A stretch of 64,000 bases of DNA from Nocardioides_C sp963700955 (GCA_963700955.1 CAVOZH010000011.1:1-64000), one strand, 5' to 3'; shown: positions 1 to 9,100, counted from the stretch's first letter. The notes: generated by a model from the sequence alone, not told the origin. Program-made: numbers and translations.

Positions 1-370
1 CGCAGCGGCCGTAGTCGTCCTCGAAGCGGTGGATGTCGTCCTCGCCGGTGTAGGAGCCGCGCTGGACCTCGATGATCACGAGCTCCTCGCTGGAGTCGTT
101 GCACAGCCGGTGCTTGGCGCCCTGCGGCACGTCGATGCTGTGGCCGGGGCCGGCGACGATCGTCTCGCCGTCCACGACGCAGGTGGCGATGCCGAAGACG
201 ACGACCCAGTGCTCGGAGCGGTGGTCGTGGGTCTGGTACGACAGCCGGCAGCCCGGCTTCACGTGGATGCGCTTGACCTTGTAGCCGTGGTCGACGTCGA
301 TGACGTGCCACGAGCCCCAGGGTCGCTCCTCAAAATCCATCGCCACGCGTGCTTCGTACTCGAGAGTCAT
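1..370 (-). CDS. Mannose-6-phosphate isomerase type II-like cupin (3' end cut by window)
   Basis: A single cupin barrel of the sugar-phosphate isomerase type II family, which binds a metal and isomerises hexose phosphates for nucleotide-sugar synthesis. The reverse strand reads PWGSW near residue 17, then QTHDHRSEHW, the metal-binding cupin motif, and later PQGAKHR. The frame is open to base 1 with at least 123 residues; the last visible residues resemble the usual C-terminus (EDDYGR), so only a few codons are probably missing. It lies 124 bp downstream of galE on the same strand. A TACCCT box in that gap could give it its own promoter. ATG at 370 is used; an internal ATG at 340 is possible. 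The exact substrate is not known. Confidence 0.8.
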   Translation of the reverse strand, partial: MTLEYEARVAMDFEERPWGSWHVIDVDHGYKVKRIHVKPGCRLSYQTHDHRSEHWVVVFGIATCVVDGETIVAGPGHSIDVPQGAKHRLCNDSSEELVIIEVQRGSYTGEDDIHRFEDDYGRC

Positions 371-494
371 GTGCGTTCGCCCCACTTCTGTTCCCCACAA
401 CAACCCTCAGGGTAGGGGAGCAGCCTGAGACCCGGGTCAGAGCCGTAGATTCTGGGATCGAGGCCGTCGCGTTTTCACCAAGATTGGGTGTTTG

Positions 495-1499
495 TCACTC
501 GTACCCCAGGACGTCCTTCCGCTTCTTCGCCCAGCCCAGGGCGGACTCGATCGCCTCTTCGACGGTCAGCCTCGAGCGCCAGCCGAGCACCTCCCGGGCT
601 TTGTCCACGTTCGCGAAGGAACCGATGGCGTCCCCGGGACGAGGGCCGGCCTCCTTGACCGCCAACGGCTCCCCGAAGACCTTCTCGAAGGCGGTGACGA
701 GCTCGCGCACGGTGATGCCGTCGCCCGTACCGATGTTGATGACCGTGCTCGGTGCGTCGACCTTCGCCAGGACCTCGTCGAACTGCTCGACCGCGGCCAC
801 GTGGGCCTGCGCCAGGTCCCACACGTGCACGTAGTCGCGCAGGCCGGTTCCGTCGCGGGTCGGCAGGTCGACGCCGGTGATCGTGAAGGCTTCCTGCTGC
901 CCCTGGGCAGCCATCACCAGCTGACCGATCACGTGCGAGGGCTCTCGGATGTAGACACCCGACTCGAGGTCCGGGTCGGATCCCATCGGGTTGAAGTACC
1001 GGAGGATGATCGCGCGCAGCCCGGTGGCCTCGGCCATGTCGGTGAGGACCTGCTCCATCATGTGCTTGGTCCGCGCGTACGGCGACGCCGGCTCCAGGCG
1101 CGAGGTCTCGCGGACCTCGAAGTCGTCAGCCAGCGCATAGACGGACGCGGACGACGAGAACAGCACCCGGGGCTTGCCGAGCGTGACCAGCTGGTCGAAC
1201 AGCTCCATCGACTTGGCGACGTTCTCGCGGTAGTACATGTACGGCTGCTCCACCGACTCGGGAACGACGATGCGCGCCGCCATGTGAATGGTGCAGTCGA
1301 TGTCGGGATGCTCCTCGACGATCCGCGCGAGCAGGTCGCGGTCGGCGATGTCGCCCTCGTAGAAGATCCGGTCCCGCACGAACGCGCGCGGCCCTGTCAC
1401 GAGCGAGTCCAGGATCACCGGGAGGTGGCCCGCGCTCTCGAGCGCCTTGGCCGTCGTGGAGCCGATGTAGCCGGCGCCGCCGGTTACGAGAACCTTCAT
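495..1499 (-). CDS. galE: UDP-glucose 4-epimerase-like NAD-dependent epimerase
   Basis: Short-chain dehydrogenase/reductase of 334 residues that interconverts UDP-glucose and UDP-galactose (or the GlcNAc forms). The N-terminus has the NAD-binding Rossmann motif GGAGYIG (residues 7-13), followed by SSSASVY and the catalytic Y-x3-K in SPYARTK. The length matches GalE. The ATG at 1499 is chosen because it sits directly before the Rossmann strand and is preceded by a GGAAG ribosome site; the longer open frame upstream has no homologous sequence. It is in line with the WbqC-like and PIG-L genes upstream and the cupin downstream, which suggests use in surface glycan synthesis more than galactose catabolism. 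Confidence 0.9.
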   Translation of the reverse strand: MKVLVTGGAGYIGSTTAKALESAGHLPVILDSLVTGPRAFVRDRIFYEGDIADRDLLARIVEEHPDIDCTIHMAARIVVPESVEQPYMYYRENVAKSMELFDQLVTLGKPRVLFSSSASVYALADDFEVRETSRLEPASPYARTKHMMEQVLTDMAEATGLRAIILRYFNPMGSDPDLESGVYIREPSHVIGQLVMAAQGQQEAFTITGVDLPTRDGTGLRDYVHVWDLAQAHVAAVEQFDEVLAKVDAPSTVINIGTGDGITVRELVTAFEKVFGEPLAVKEAGPRPGDAIGSFANVDKAREVLGWRSRLTVEEAIESALGWAKKRKDVLGYE

Positions 1500-1564
1500 C
1501 TTCTGCCTACTTCCTTCAAGGTCAGTTGCCGTCGAGCTGCCTGCAGCCAGATTGCGCAGGCGTG

Positions 1565-2200
1565 TCACTGCTCTGCGAGCACCACGGACAGCGGGTCGTC
1601 GTAGTCCATGAGGACGGAGACGATCGAGTCGCCGGTGACGGGGTTGTGGTTGGACCACTGCACCTCGATGCCGGCCTCACGGAACTCCTCGCAGTCGCCC
1701 ATGTAGGCGCGTCCACCTGTGCCCGCGAGGTACGTCTCAGCGTTGTAGCGACGTAGGACGCTGACCAGCCCGACACTCCCGCGCCCTTCCGGTGGAAGAC
1801 CGATGGCGATGGGCGTGGTGATGCCGAGCAGCTCACGGACGCCGAGAATCAGCGAGAGGTTGAACTGCCACAGATGCTCCGTGCTGATGCCATCGATCAT
1901 CTCGATGATCGCCTTGCCCATGAAGTGCCAGTTGCGAGCGTCGCTGTACCGGCCGACGAGGAGGTTCTTGAGTGCGACGCGAGCCTCGTCCGGGCGGATC
2001 CGCACGTCACAGATCCTGGCCCGGGTGGGGTTACCGACCACCGGGATCGAGGCCCACTTGCCACGCATGGGCACACGACGCTGGTACCCACGCGCCTGGA
2101 ACTGGTCGTAGATCTTCAGGTCGAAGAGGTCTGCTTTCGCCATCTTGAACCAGAACCCCGAGTAGGGAAGCAGGTCCGCCTGGTGGGTCGTGACCATCAT
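1565..2200 (-). CDS. WbqC-like family protein
   Basis: A 211-residue protein starting MMVTTHQADLLPY, the typical H-Q-x-x-x-L-P opening of the WbqC family, which is found in O-antigen and other surface-glycan clusters and is linked to acylation or amino-acid decoration of sugars. Its biochemistry is poorly defined. Its start overlaps the end of the PIG-L deacetylase gene by 4 bp (2197-2200), implying translational coupling. A deacetylase that exposes a sugar amine followed by a WbqC-like protein would fit deacetylation then re-modification, but that is inference. Full length, no membrane segment. Confidence 0.8.
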   Translation of the reverse strand: MMVTTHQADLLPYSGFWFKMAKADLFDLKIYDQFQARGYQRRVPMRGKWASIPVVGNPTRARICDVRIRPDEARVALKNLLVGRYSDARNWHFMGKAIIEMIDGISTEHLWQFNLSLILGVRELLGITTPIAIGLPPEGRGSVGLVSVLRRYNAETYLAGTGGRAYMGDCEEFREAGIEVQWSNHNPVTGDSIVSVLMDYDDPLSVVLAEQ

Positions 2201-2901
2201 CGAGCGGCCCCCGCCTCCAAGAGGGTGTCCTCCTGCCGAGGGCGCACCGCGCGCACGAGCGCGAACTGCTCGGCGAACGCAACCTGCCGAGGAGAGCCCA
2301 ACGCGTGGGCACTCTGCTTGATCCCGTTCAGCGGATGCGGCCCCTGGACCTGCTGGGAGGCGTAGGCGACAACGGCCTCGACCTTCTTGTCCACCTGCGA
2401 CTCGTCCAGGGACTCGAAGACGTTCCAGCGCAGGTCGGTCGGGTACAGCGCCAGGTCGTAGGCCGGAACGTCATAGACCATGACGGTGGGCGGGAACCAG
2501 TGATGAGCGCTCATCGACAGCCGTGCCGACCGCATTCCCGCCTCGTAGGTCGCCACGTGGTCCTGGTGCGTCGACGGGTACGGCAGGTACAGCTCCTCAG
2601 GGCGGCACGCGCAGAGGACGGTGTCGAGCAGACCCACCAGGTTGTGCATGTCCTGCCCGACGCTGCCGTCGGGTAGATCCAGGAAGGCGGCAGCCGAGTA
2701 GCCGAGGATCTCCTGGGCTGCCTCGAACTCCTTGGCCCGGATGTCGTCAGGCCTCGCCAGAACCACGACGGCACTGTCGTCGGGATACTTGGCCAGGAGA
2801 CCACCGCAGCCAAGGGCTTCGTCGTCGGCGTGCGGGGCAACGATGAGCCTGTGGACTCGTTCGAGATCACGCGGCTTGTCGGAACTTGGGATGATGCGCA
2901 C
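2197..2901 (-). CDS. PIG-L/LmbE family deacetylase
   Basis: Zinc-dependent deacetylase of the PIG-L family (234 residues), which removes acetyl groups from N-acetylated sugars. It has the metal motif PHADDE near residue 20 and a second metal ligand region YPSTHQDH. I use the GTG at 2901 because a GGGGG ribosome site sits just upstream; the frame stays open to 2976 with an in-frame ATG at 2934, so a longer form is possible. In Actinobacteria the family includes MshB and Mca of mycothiol metabolism, but this copy is coupled to WbqC and galE, so a glycan substrate is more likely. It appears to be the first gene of the minus-strand cluster. Confidence 0.85.
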   Translation of the reverse strand: MRIIPSSDKPRDLERVHRLIVAPHADDEALGCGGLLAKYPDDSAVVVLARPDDIRAKEFEAAQEILGYSAAAFLDLPDGSVGQDMHNLVGLLDTVLCACRPEELYLPYPSTHQDHVATYEAGMRSARLSMSAHHWFPPTVMVYDVPAYDLALYPTDLRWNVFESLDESQVDKKVEAVVAYASQQVQGPHPLNGIKQSAHALGSPRQVAFAEQFALVRAVRPRQEDTLLEAGAAR

Positions 2902-3123
2902 GGCTCCCCCTCTGTGATTACCGGCCGGGAGCATGGGAACGCCGCCGCTAGTCGCGACGGCCGGACTCCCCCACAAGAATCGCTGCGGCCCCCGTCTCCC
3001 CTCGGGACCAACTTAGAAGCGACGAACGGGACGTCGTACGGTCGACGGGAGAAATAGCCCGGTGATTAGCCAAGGTTGATGAGCCGCCCATGACGGCTCG
3101 ACGGCCGGTGACTGGGGTGGAGG

Positions 3124-4095
3124 TCAGCGCAGGTTCGGGCGGACGTGGAGGCCCACTTCGGGGTCCACGACGACGTCCTGGGCCGCCGGGATGCCGTCGG
3201 CGTCGAGAGTCACGTCGAGCGGGACGCTGCGCTTGACCATGCCGAGTGCGATCGGGCCCAGCTCGTGGTGGCGGGCCGACGTACCGACGAAACCGACGCT
3301 CTTGCCGTTGTACAGCAGCTCAGCACCACGCACCGGTAGCCGGTTCACCGACCCGTCGAGGTGCAGCAGTGTCAGACGACGGGGCGGACGGCCCAGCGTG
3401 TGCACCCGCGCGACCGTCTCCTGGCCGCGGTAGCAGCCCTTGTCGAGGTGGACGGCGGTGCCGATCCAGCCCGCCTCGTTGGGGATCGTGCGGTGGTCGG
3501 TGTCCAGCCCCAGCCGCGGCTCACCGCGTGCGATCCGCAGCGCCTCGAACGCCCACATCCCGCACGCCGGCCCGGCGGCCTCGGCGAACTTCGCGAGCTC
3601 CTCACGAGGCACGAACACATAACCGGAGTACGGCGCACCGTCGACCCGGGCGGCGGGGCGCCATGCCACCGCGACCTCCTCGGTCACGTCGGTGACCTCG
3701 ACCCGCATCATGAAGCGCATCTTGTCCAGCCACTCGACCAGTGCCGGCGCCTGACCGGGCTCGACGTGCGCGGTGAAGACCTCCCCGTCGTCCACGCCGT
3801 ACATCGCGTGCTCCACGTGCCCTTGCGGGCTCAGGATCAGCGCGGCGGTCGCGACGTTGGGGGCCAGGCTCTCGAGGTGCTGGCTGGTGAGCGAGTGCAG
3901 CCAGGTCAGCCGGTCGGGACCGCTGACCCGCACCACGCCGCGGTGGGAGAGGTCGACGAACCCCTCACCTGACTCCAGGACCCGCTGCTCGTTGTTGAAC
4001 GACCCGTAGTGCGCGGCGACGGGCGAGTCGATGCCGTCACCGCCGACGGCTCCGGGAAGCCTGAGGAGAGGGCTGGGTTCGACTGAGTTGGACAC
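3124..4095 (-). CDS. ygfZ: YgfZ/GcvT-type folate-binding protein
   Basis: A 323-residue YgfZ family protein, a tetrahydrofolate-binding relative of GcvT that supports iron-sulfur cluster enzymes. The hallmark K-G-C-Y-x-G-Q-E is present at about residues 219-226 (KGCYRGQE), including the key cysteine. The GTG at 4095 is preferred because a TACGCT box lies exactly 7 bp upstream, the layout of a leaderless actinobacterial start. It is divergent from the LPxTG gene starting at 4276. Confidence 0.88.
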   Translation of the reverse strand: MSNSVEPSPLLRLPGAVGGDGIDSPVAAHYGSFNNEQRVLESGEGFVDLSHRGVVRVSGPDRLTWLHSLTSQHLESLAPNVATAALILSPQGHVEHAMYGVDDGEVFTAHVEPGQAPALVEWLDKMRFMMRVEVTDVTEEVAVAWRPAARVDGAPYSGYVFVPREELAKFAEAAGPACGMWAFEALRIARGEPRLGLDTDHRTIPNEAGWIGTAVHLDKGCYRGQETVARVHTLGRPPRRLTLLHLDGSVNRLPVRGAELLYNGKSVGFVGTSARHHELGPIALGMVKRSVPLDVTLDADGIPAAQDVVVDPEVGLHVRPNLR

Positions 4096-4275
4096 GCCTT
4101 CGAGCGTACCGCTGCCCGCTGCCGCCTCCGTCGCCGAGGACCTTCGCCAGAAACTGAGAAACCTTGCACCGGGCCGTAACGAAACCCGCCCGTATCCGTT
4201 GTGTACCGAAGCCCAAAAGCAAAAGGTCAGACCGCCGGTACGGGGGTAGGACACATCATCACGGAAGGTGAACGA

Positions 4276-5547
4276 ATGGGAAGCAAGTCAAGGCGACTCA
4301 GGGCACCCCTGGCAGCCCTCGCCGCCATTGCCCTCGTCGCCGTGGGTCCAGGGGCGGCATCCGCCGACGAGGACTCACTGAAGGACGTCATCACATCTGT
4401 CCAGAACGGCCAGCTGCCGGGCGCTCCGGGCGACCCCACGGCGACGCCGGGCACCGGCGTTCCCTCGCCGACCTCGGATGACGACTCCGACGGCCACGAG
4501 ACCAAGGACCCCTCGGCACCCGATCACGGGCGCGCAACCGTCGCCGACGGCGACCTCGCGGGCCAGGATGTCCTCACCGCCGGCGACAACGACGCGTCCG
4601 TCGGCGACGACGACAGCACCACGGCCGACTCCACCCTGCTCGCCATCGGCGGCCAGGAGATCATGGGGACCCACGCCGACTCGAGCAAGACCGGCGAGTC
4701 GCACTTCGGTGACCCGCTGGCCGCGCTCTGCGACGGCAGCGACGGCCAGGTGTGCCTCCGCCTGCTGTTCGCCGACGCCTGGGCGACCGACGACGGCGGC
4801 ACCTCGAGCTCGCGCAGCCAGAACGGCGTGGCCGACGCCTGCCTCGGTGGCACCAGCGCGGACCCCGAAGCCGAGTGCTCCGGTCCTGTCTCCGTGGGCG
4901 CTGTCACCAGCAAGGGCCAGGCCAACCGTGACCAGGCCAGCGGCCAGACGACGGCGAGCTCCGAGTCCGAGGTCGCGGGCGTCTGCCTGAAGCAGGACCC
5001 GACCACCGAGGGCTGCGACGCGGGTCTGCGGGTTCTCCACTCTGACGGGCAGTCCGACTCCGGTGGCGCTCAGGCGTCTGCCAACCGCGACTCCTACCTG
5101 GCCGCTGCCGAGCTCGGCAAGCAGGAGCAGCTGCGGATCGGTGACCCGCAGGGCTTCGCGCTCCCGCCCGGCTGCCCCGAGGGTGCCGCGCTGCTGTGCC
5201 TGTTCCTGAACCAGGGTGAGACGTACGTCGGGGACCGGGTTGCCGGCCACGCCCAGGAGGCCCTCCACGCCTCTGTGCTTCCGGGCAACCTCGACCTGAT
5301 CGTCGAGCTCTCGCGCTCCGAGTCCCTCGTGCACAACGACGGCCGCGCTGACGCCACCGTCTCCGGTCCTGGGGCCGGCGCGGGCGCCGGCTCGGGTGGT
5401 CCGGGCGCTCCGGGCAACGCCGCTGGTGGAGTACTGCCGAACACCGGTGGGTTCTGGAGCGGCCTGCTCGCTCTCGGCCTCTTCGGCATCGGCGCCGGGT
5501 CGCTGCTGACCGCGATCGGCCGTCGCCGCGCGCTCAGCGCAGCCTGA
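4276..5547 (+). CDS. Secreted LPxTG-type wall protein with paired cysteines
   Basis: A 423-residue exported protein. It starts with a charged n-region and hydrophobic helix ending ASA (cleavage near residue 31), continues with an Asp/Ser/Thr-rich region, then four segments each holding two close cysteines (for example CDGSDGQVC and CPEGAALLC), and ends with LPNTGG (387-392), a membrane helix and GRRRALSAA, a sortase sorting signal. No sortase gene is in the window. ATG 4276 follows GGAAGGTG at good distance. The four cysteine pairs suggest disulfide-bonded modules outside the cell. Function unknown. It is followed by a strong terminator hairpin at 5570-5605. Confidence 0.85.
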   Translation: MGSKSRRLRAPLAALAAIALVAVGPGAASADEDSLKDVITSVQNGQLPGAPGDPTATPGTGVPSPTSDDDSDGHETKDPSAPDHGRATVADGDLAGQDVLTAGDNDASVGDDDSTTADSTLLAIGGQEIMGTHADSSKTGESHFGDPLAALCDGSDGQVCLRLLFADAWATDDGGTSSSRSQNGVADACLGGTSADPEAECSGPVSVGAVTSKGQANRDQASGQTTASSESEVAGVCLKQDPTTEGCDAGLRVLHSDGQSDSGGAQASANRDSYLAAAELGKQEQLRIGDPQGFALPPGCPEGAALLCLFLNQGETYVGDRVAGHAQEALHASVLPGNLDLIVELSRSESLVHNDGRADATVSGPGAGAGAGSGGPGAPGNAAGGVLPNTGGFWSGLLALGLFGIGAGSLLTAIGRRRALSAA

Positions 5548-5569
5548 CCAAGCAAGACAGAGCTAGACA

Positions 5570-5605
5570 GGCCGAGGGCCGGTGAACCGTCACCGGCCCT
5601 CGGCC
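5570..5605 (+). terminator. Strong hairpin terminator after the LPxTG gene
   Basis: A perfect 16-bp inverted repeat (5570-5585 with 5590-5605) around a 4-base loop, 22 bp after the stop codon. No T-tract follows, as is common in GC-rich actinobacteria. It lies just before the next same-strand gene and may insulate it. Confidence 0.75.
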
Positions 5606-5623
5606 CAGTTCAGGGAGTAAGAC

Positions 5624-6298
5624 ATGGGTGAGGGATCCGACCAGGTCGAGCCTGGTGCAGAGCAGCGTGAGCCTGGTGCAGAGCAGGTCGAGCCTGGTGC
5701 AGAACAGCGCGGCCCCGGGCGGAGGCGACTCCTCCGCAAGAAGGGCGTGCGGACGCTCCTCGTCGTGGGTGTGTGCGCACTGCTGCTCGGCGGCTTCCTC
5801 GGCTACATAACCCTTCGAGACACCGTCTTCGCCGACCCCGCCTCGGCCACGACTGCTGCCGACCCGCACCGCTTCGTGTCGGAGGAGGCCGGCTTCAGCG
5901 TCGACGCCCCGAAGAGCCTCGAGGCGGAGGCGAAGGGCCACACCGTGAAGTTCTCGTCGGAGGACAAGAGCCTCGTCGTCAACGTGGGGCCTGGTGAGCA
6001 GGGCGGGTTGAAGACGGCGAACAAGCGGTTCCTCGCCAGGATGAAGGGCGGCTACAGCCGCTTCGAGATCATGGCGACCGAGCCGATGCAGGTCGACGGT
6101 CACCCGGCGCTCTCCACATCGGGCCAGGCAGTCAACGCCAACGGCGTGCAGATCCGGTTCGTCGTGCTGGTCGTGTCAGCGGAGACCCGCAACTACACGA
6201 TCGCCGCCTACGCCGCCCACGACTCCGACCCGGCCGTCGTGCTTCCGCTGGTCAACGCGGTCGCCAACGGGTTCCACGTGCTGCCGGCCGAGAAGTAG
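5624..6298 (+). CDS. Membrane-anchored protein with PsbP-like extracellular domain
   Basis: A 224-residue protein: cytoplasmic N-terminus with three near-identical heptads (VEPGAEQ, REPGAEQ, VEPGAEQ), a basic stretch RRRLLRKK, one membrane helix (about residues 42-62) and an extracellular alpha/beta domain of about 150 residues. The domain (GFSVDAPKSL, later MQVDGHPAL) resembles PsbP/Mog1-like folds in actinobacterial lipoproteins, though this is only a fold-level impression. No catalytic motif seen. The preceding GGGAG supports the ATG at 5624. Confidence 0.75.
   Translation: MGEGSDQVEPGAEQREPGAEQVEPGAEQRGPGRRRLLRKKGVRTLLVVGVCALLLGGFLGYITLRDTVFADPASATTAADPHRFVSEEAGFSVDAPKSLEAEAKGHTVKFSSEDKSLVVNVGPGEQGGLKTANKRFLARMKGGYSRFEIMATEPMQVDGHPALSTSGQAVNANGVQIRFVVLVVSAETRNYTIAAYAAHDSDPAVVLPLVNAVANGFHVLPAEK
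5645..5707 (+). repeat. Three tandem 21-bp coding repeats
   Basis: Units at 5645-5665, 5666-5686 and 5687-5707, differing at a few positions, encode the heptad (V/R)EPGAEQ three times in the cytoplasmic tail of the membrane-anchored protein. Likely replication slippage; copy number may vary between strains. Confidence 0.9.
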
Positions 6299-6315
6299 CG
6301 GCCTAACCTACGAGC

Positions 6316-6678
6316 ATGAGTCGCTCGCTGCTGATCAAGGTCACCGCCGGTGTCGAGGACGCCGAGCGGTGCAACCAGGCGTTCACGGTCGCCGCCACTG
6401 CCGTGGCCTCCGGCGTCGAGGTCAGCCTGTGGCTCACCGGCGAGTCGGTGTGGTTCGCGGTGAAGGACCGCGCCCCCGACCTGGCCCTCCCCCACGCCGC
6501 GCCGGTGGCCGACCTGCTCGCCGCGGTGCTCGGCGGAGGCACGGTCACCGTCTGCACGCAGTGCGCCCAGCGACGCGACGTCGGCGCTTCCGACGTACTG
6601 CCCGGGGTTCGCATCGCCGGTGCTCCTACGTTCGTCGAGGAGGCCCTCGGCGAGGGCGTGCAGGCGCTGGTCTACTGA
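6316..6678 (+). CDS. DsrE-like family protein
   Basis: A 120-residue protein with the DsrE/F-like fold pattern: SLLIKVTAG start, a helix with AERCNQAFTVA, strand VEVSLWL and the C-terminal GVQALVY. It holds a C-x-x-C (VCTQCAQR) in the middle, where DsrE-family proteins often place a sulfur-handling cysteine. The ATG at 6316 lies 6 bp after a TAACCT box, so the mRNA is probably leaderless. Possible sulfur relay or redox role; not provable from sequence. Confidence 0.8.
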   Translation: MSRSLLIKVTAGVEDAERCNQAFTVAATAVASGVEVSLWLTGESVWFAVKDRAPDLALPHAAPVADLLAAVLGGGTVTVCTQCAQRRDVGASDVLPGVRIAGAPTFVEEALGEGVQALVY

Positions 6679-6938
6679 CCGCTCAGACGCCTGGGCCCTC
6701 AGCTCGACTGCATGTCCCTGTGGCGGAGGGCCGCCGCCACGCGCAGCCGGTGTCTGGACCGGCCTGGTCCGGTGCGATCCCGGCGTCAACAGCGGCGCTT
6801 CCAACCCGCTGCCACACGGCACCTGAAACCGCTGCAACCAATGTGGTTGAAGTGCACGAAAACGGGGTAACTTGCCGACCGCAGTCGTGCGCTCCTCGGG
6901 AGCGGGCGCTCGGGGCGACTGCGGACAGAGGGACAGAT

Positions 6939-7526
6939 ATGACCGAAACGATCGATGATGCTGTCTGGCCTGCGAGCGGTGAGGGTCGACTCGACCTGAA
7001 CCGCGAGATCGAGCAGATAGGTTCGGCGACGGCGCTTCTGGAGCAGGCCAAGGGTGTGCTCATCTTCCGCTACGGCATCGATGCCTGCAGTGCGTTCAAG
7101 CTGATCGAGCGATGGGCCGGCGAGGCCCAGGTCGGCATCGAGCAGGTCGCCCACGCACTCGTGCGCGGGATCTGCCAAGGCGACCCTGCCGGTTCGACCG
7201 ACAGGCGGCTCGTCCGGTGGCTGGAGGACCAGCTGCGCCAGGAGTTCCCCGACGGCGAGGAGCCCCGACGCGGGCCCTCACCCGTGACCGTTGCGGTCGA
7301 CCAGTTCGAGTGCTCGCTGGACGCGGTCGTCGAGGCCACCCGCAAGGCGGCGCGTCTCGGGGTGCCGCTCCAGATCACGGTCGCGGGGGCGCTGGACGCG
7401 GTGCCCGACCCGCACCGCGCGCATCTCGCACGGAGGGTCGACCTCGCCGTCGAGCTCGCCCGGTCCGTGTCACCGGCGGTTGAGGTCCTCCGCCCGGTGA
7501 GGAAGAACGCCGGCCAGACGCGCTAG
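6939..7526 (+). CDS. ANTAR-domain RNA-binding regulator
   Basis: A 195-residue protein whose N-terminal half carries an ANTAR three-helix domain (about residues 26-80: LLEQAKGVLIFRYG, then AFKLIERWA). ANTAR domains bind tandem hairpins in nascent RNA and stop termination. The C-terminal half has no recognised sensor domain. ATG 6939 follows AGAGGGACAG. Its stop is at the palindrome CTAG (7523-7526), shared with the convergent HTH gene. Confidence 0.82.
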   Translation: MTETIDDAVWPASGEGRLDLNREIEQIGSATALLEQAKGVLIFRYGIDACSAFKLIERWAGEAQVGIEQVAHALVRGICQGDPAGSTDRRLVRWLEDQLRQEFPDGEEPRRGPSPVTVAVDQFECSLDAVVEATRKAARLGVPLQITVAGALDAVPDPHRAHLARRVDLAVELARSVSPAVEVLRPVRKNAGQTR

Positions 7527-9100
7527 ACGCGGACAGCGGGCCCCTGCGACAGCCACCACCGGGCAGCGGTCCGCTGCCACTCCGGCGCGTTCCGGGAGCG
7601 CACGATCGTCTCCAGCCCTGGGGACCCGGACATGCCGAGGGCGTACATCTTCGCGCGCTCACGCTGCGACCACTCATCCTTCAGCGCCGCGCGGATCACC
7701 TGGTCCGAGAACGCCGTGAAGGTCATGTGACCGATGCCCTGCGCGACGGAGGTACCGACCTCGTCGACCGGGTCGTCGACGAAGCCGAGCATCCGAAGCC
7801 GATGCGTGTCGTTGCTGAGGTAGCGCGCGAGCGTCGCCGCCCGGATGCGCACCAGGGTCGGCGCGTTGGGGGCGCCGAGCAGCGAGAGCAGCCCGTCGGC
7901 CACGGCGTTGCCGAACGGCGAGGCGGAGATCAGCAGCGAGGCCAGGTGGCGGCGCTCGGAGTCACGGTGGAAGAGCGCCTCGCGCACCAGGCGCACGAGC
8001 ATCCGGTCCTCGTCGTACGTCGGATCGCCGGGTGCCCTGGAGCGCGCCGACTCGGCGAGGTCGTGCGACAGGCTACGGGCCATCGTCGGCGCGAGGTCCT
8101 CCCCGGACTCCACGACGTACCCGAGCTTGCGCCGGCCGGCCTTCATCGCGGCGTCCGTGAGCGTCGACCGGAGGCCCTCGGGCAATGACGCGATCAGCTC
8201 GGCGAGGTCCTCCGCGGCCTTCACCGGGTTGGCCCGCCACATCTTGAGCACCATCATGTCCAGCCGCGTGCGCTCCTCCGGGGTGAAGTCGCGGCGGGTC
8301 ACCTTCTGCGCCGCCACCCACACCGCCAGCGCGAACGCCCCGTCGTTCGGCGGGTCCTCGATCAGGTCCAGAACGATCTTCGCCGCCTTGCGGGTGGGGA
8401 GCTGGTCGAGGATGCCGATCGGGTTCGTGATCACCTGCACACCGGGCGTGTTCAGGTGCTGGGCGACCGCTTCGGTGAGGACCTCCTGGGCGCGCGGGAC
8501 CGAGGCGATGTTCATCGCGGCGGTGCTGTACTGCCGGTAGGGCACCTTCACCGACCGCGGCAGCTCGTTGACGACCCGGTGCGTGATCGCCTCCCAGGTG
8601 TGCGCCCTCAGGTGGACCAGCGGCACCGCGGCGAGGTGCCAGCCGAGGTCCTGCCAGTCGGTCGCGCGAGCCTTCCCGTCCTCGGCGCGCTCGATGAGCT
8701 CGTCCAGGCGCAGCGAGAACTCCCTGGCCGCCGGGTCGAGCTGAGGCCTGATCACCCTCGCCTTCACCCCCGGGATCGCGGAACGCATGTAGCCGGTGAG
8801 AGAGGAGATCTGCCCGGTCTCGAGACCGAGTGCCTTCTCGTAGGCCGACATGCCCTCGTAGGAGATCGGGATCTCCCCCGACTCCCAGCGGCTGACCAGG
8901 CTGCGGCTCGCGTTGCACCCCGCGGCATGGAGTGCCTGCACGAACATGCGGCCGTCGGCCATGTCCTCGTCGGTGTGGTGCAGCCGCGACATCGCCAGCA
9001 GCCATCCGATGCGCGCGTCGATGTCGGGACGGCGTGAGTTCATGGGGGTGTCGTCGCACGCGATCTTCTGCACGCGGCCGGGGCGACGTGACGAGGTCAT
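7523..9100 (-). CDS. HTH protein with long helical-repeat C-terminus
   Basis: A 525-residue protein. The N-terminus (about residues 25-100) looks like an XRE-type helix-turn-helix (NASRSLVSRWESGEIP, then YEKALGLE). The remaining 400 residues are alpha-helical and resemble HEAT-like repeats; there is no enzyme motif. The ATG at 9100 is preceded by GGAAAGGGG. It may be a large actinobacterial transcriptional regulator whose repeat domain senses a partner. It converges with the ANTAR gene and both end in the same CTAG. Confidence 0.75.
   Translation of the reverse strand: MTSSRRPGRVQKIACDDTPMNSRRPDIDARIGWLLAMSRLHHTDEDMADGRMFVQALHAAGCNASRSLVSRWESGEIPISYEGMSAYEKALGLETGQISSLTGYMRSAIPGVKARVIRPQLDPAAREFSLRLDELIERAEDGKARATDWQDLGWHLAAVPLVHLRAHTWEAITHRVVNELPRSVKVPYRQYSTAAMNIASVPRAQEVLTEAVAQHLNTPGVQVITNPIGILDQLPTRKAAKIVLDLIEDPPNDGAFALAVWVAAQKVTRRDFTPEERTRLDMMVLKMWRANPVKAAEDLAELIASLPEGLRSTLTDAAMKAGRRKLGYVVESGEDLAPTMARSLSHDLAESARSRAPGDPTYDEDRMLVRLVREALFHRDSERRHLASLLISASPFGNAVADGLLSLLGAPNAPTLVRIRAATLARYLSNDTHRLRMLGFVDDPVDEVGTSVAQGIGHMTFTAFSDQVIRAALKDEWSQRERAKMYALGMSGSPGLETIVRSRNAPEWQRTAARWWLSQGPAVRV

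Noticed and set aside
3081..3099. Short GAGCCG/CGGCTC hairpin after ygfZ region
   Set aside because: Six base pairs only and common by chance at this GC content.
4236..4250. GGGTAG before the first LPxTG gene as a SigB-type -10
   Set aside because: A matching GTTT-type -35 was not found at the right distance.
6835..6849. CAACCA-ATG-TGGTTG palindrome between dsrE-like and ANTAR genes
   Set aside because: Only a 6-bp stem; could be an operator but no evidence supports a named regulator.
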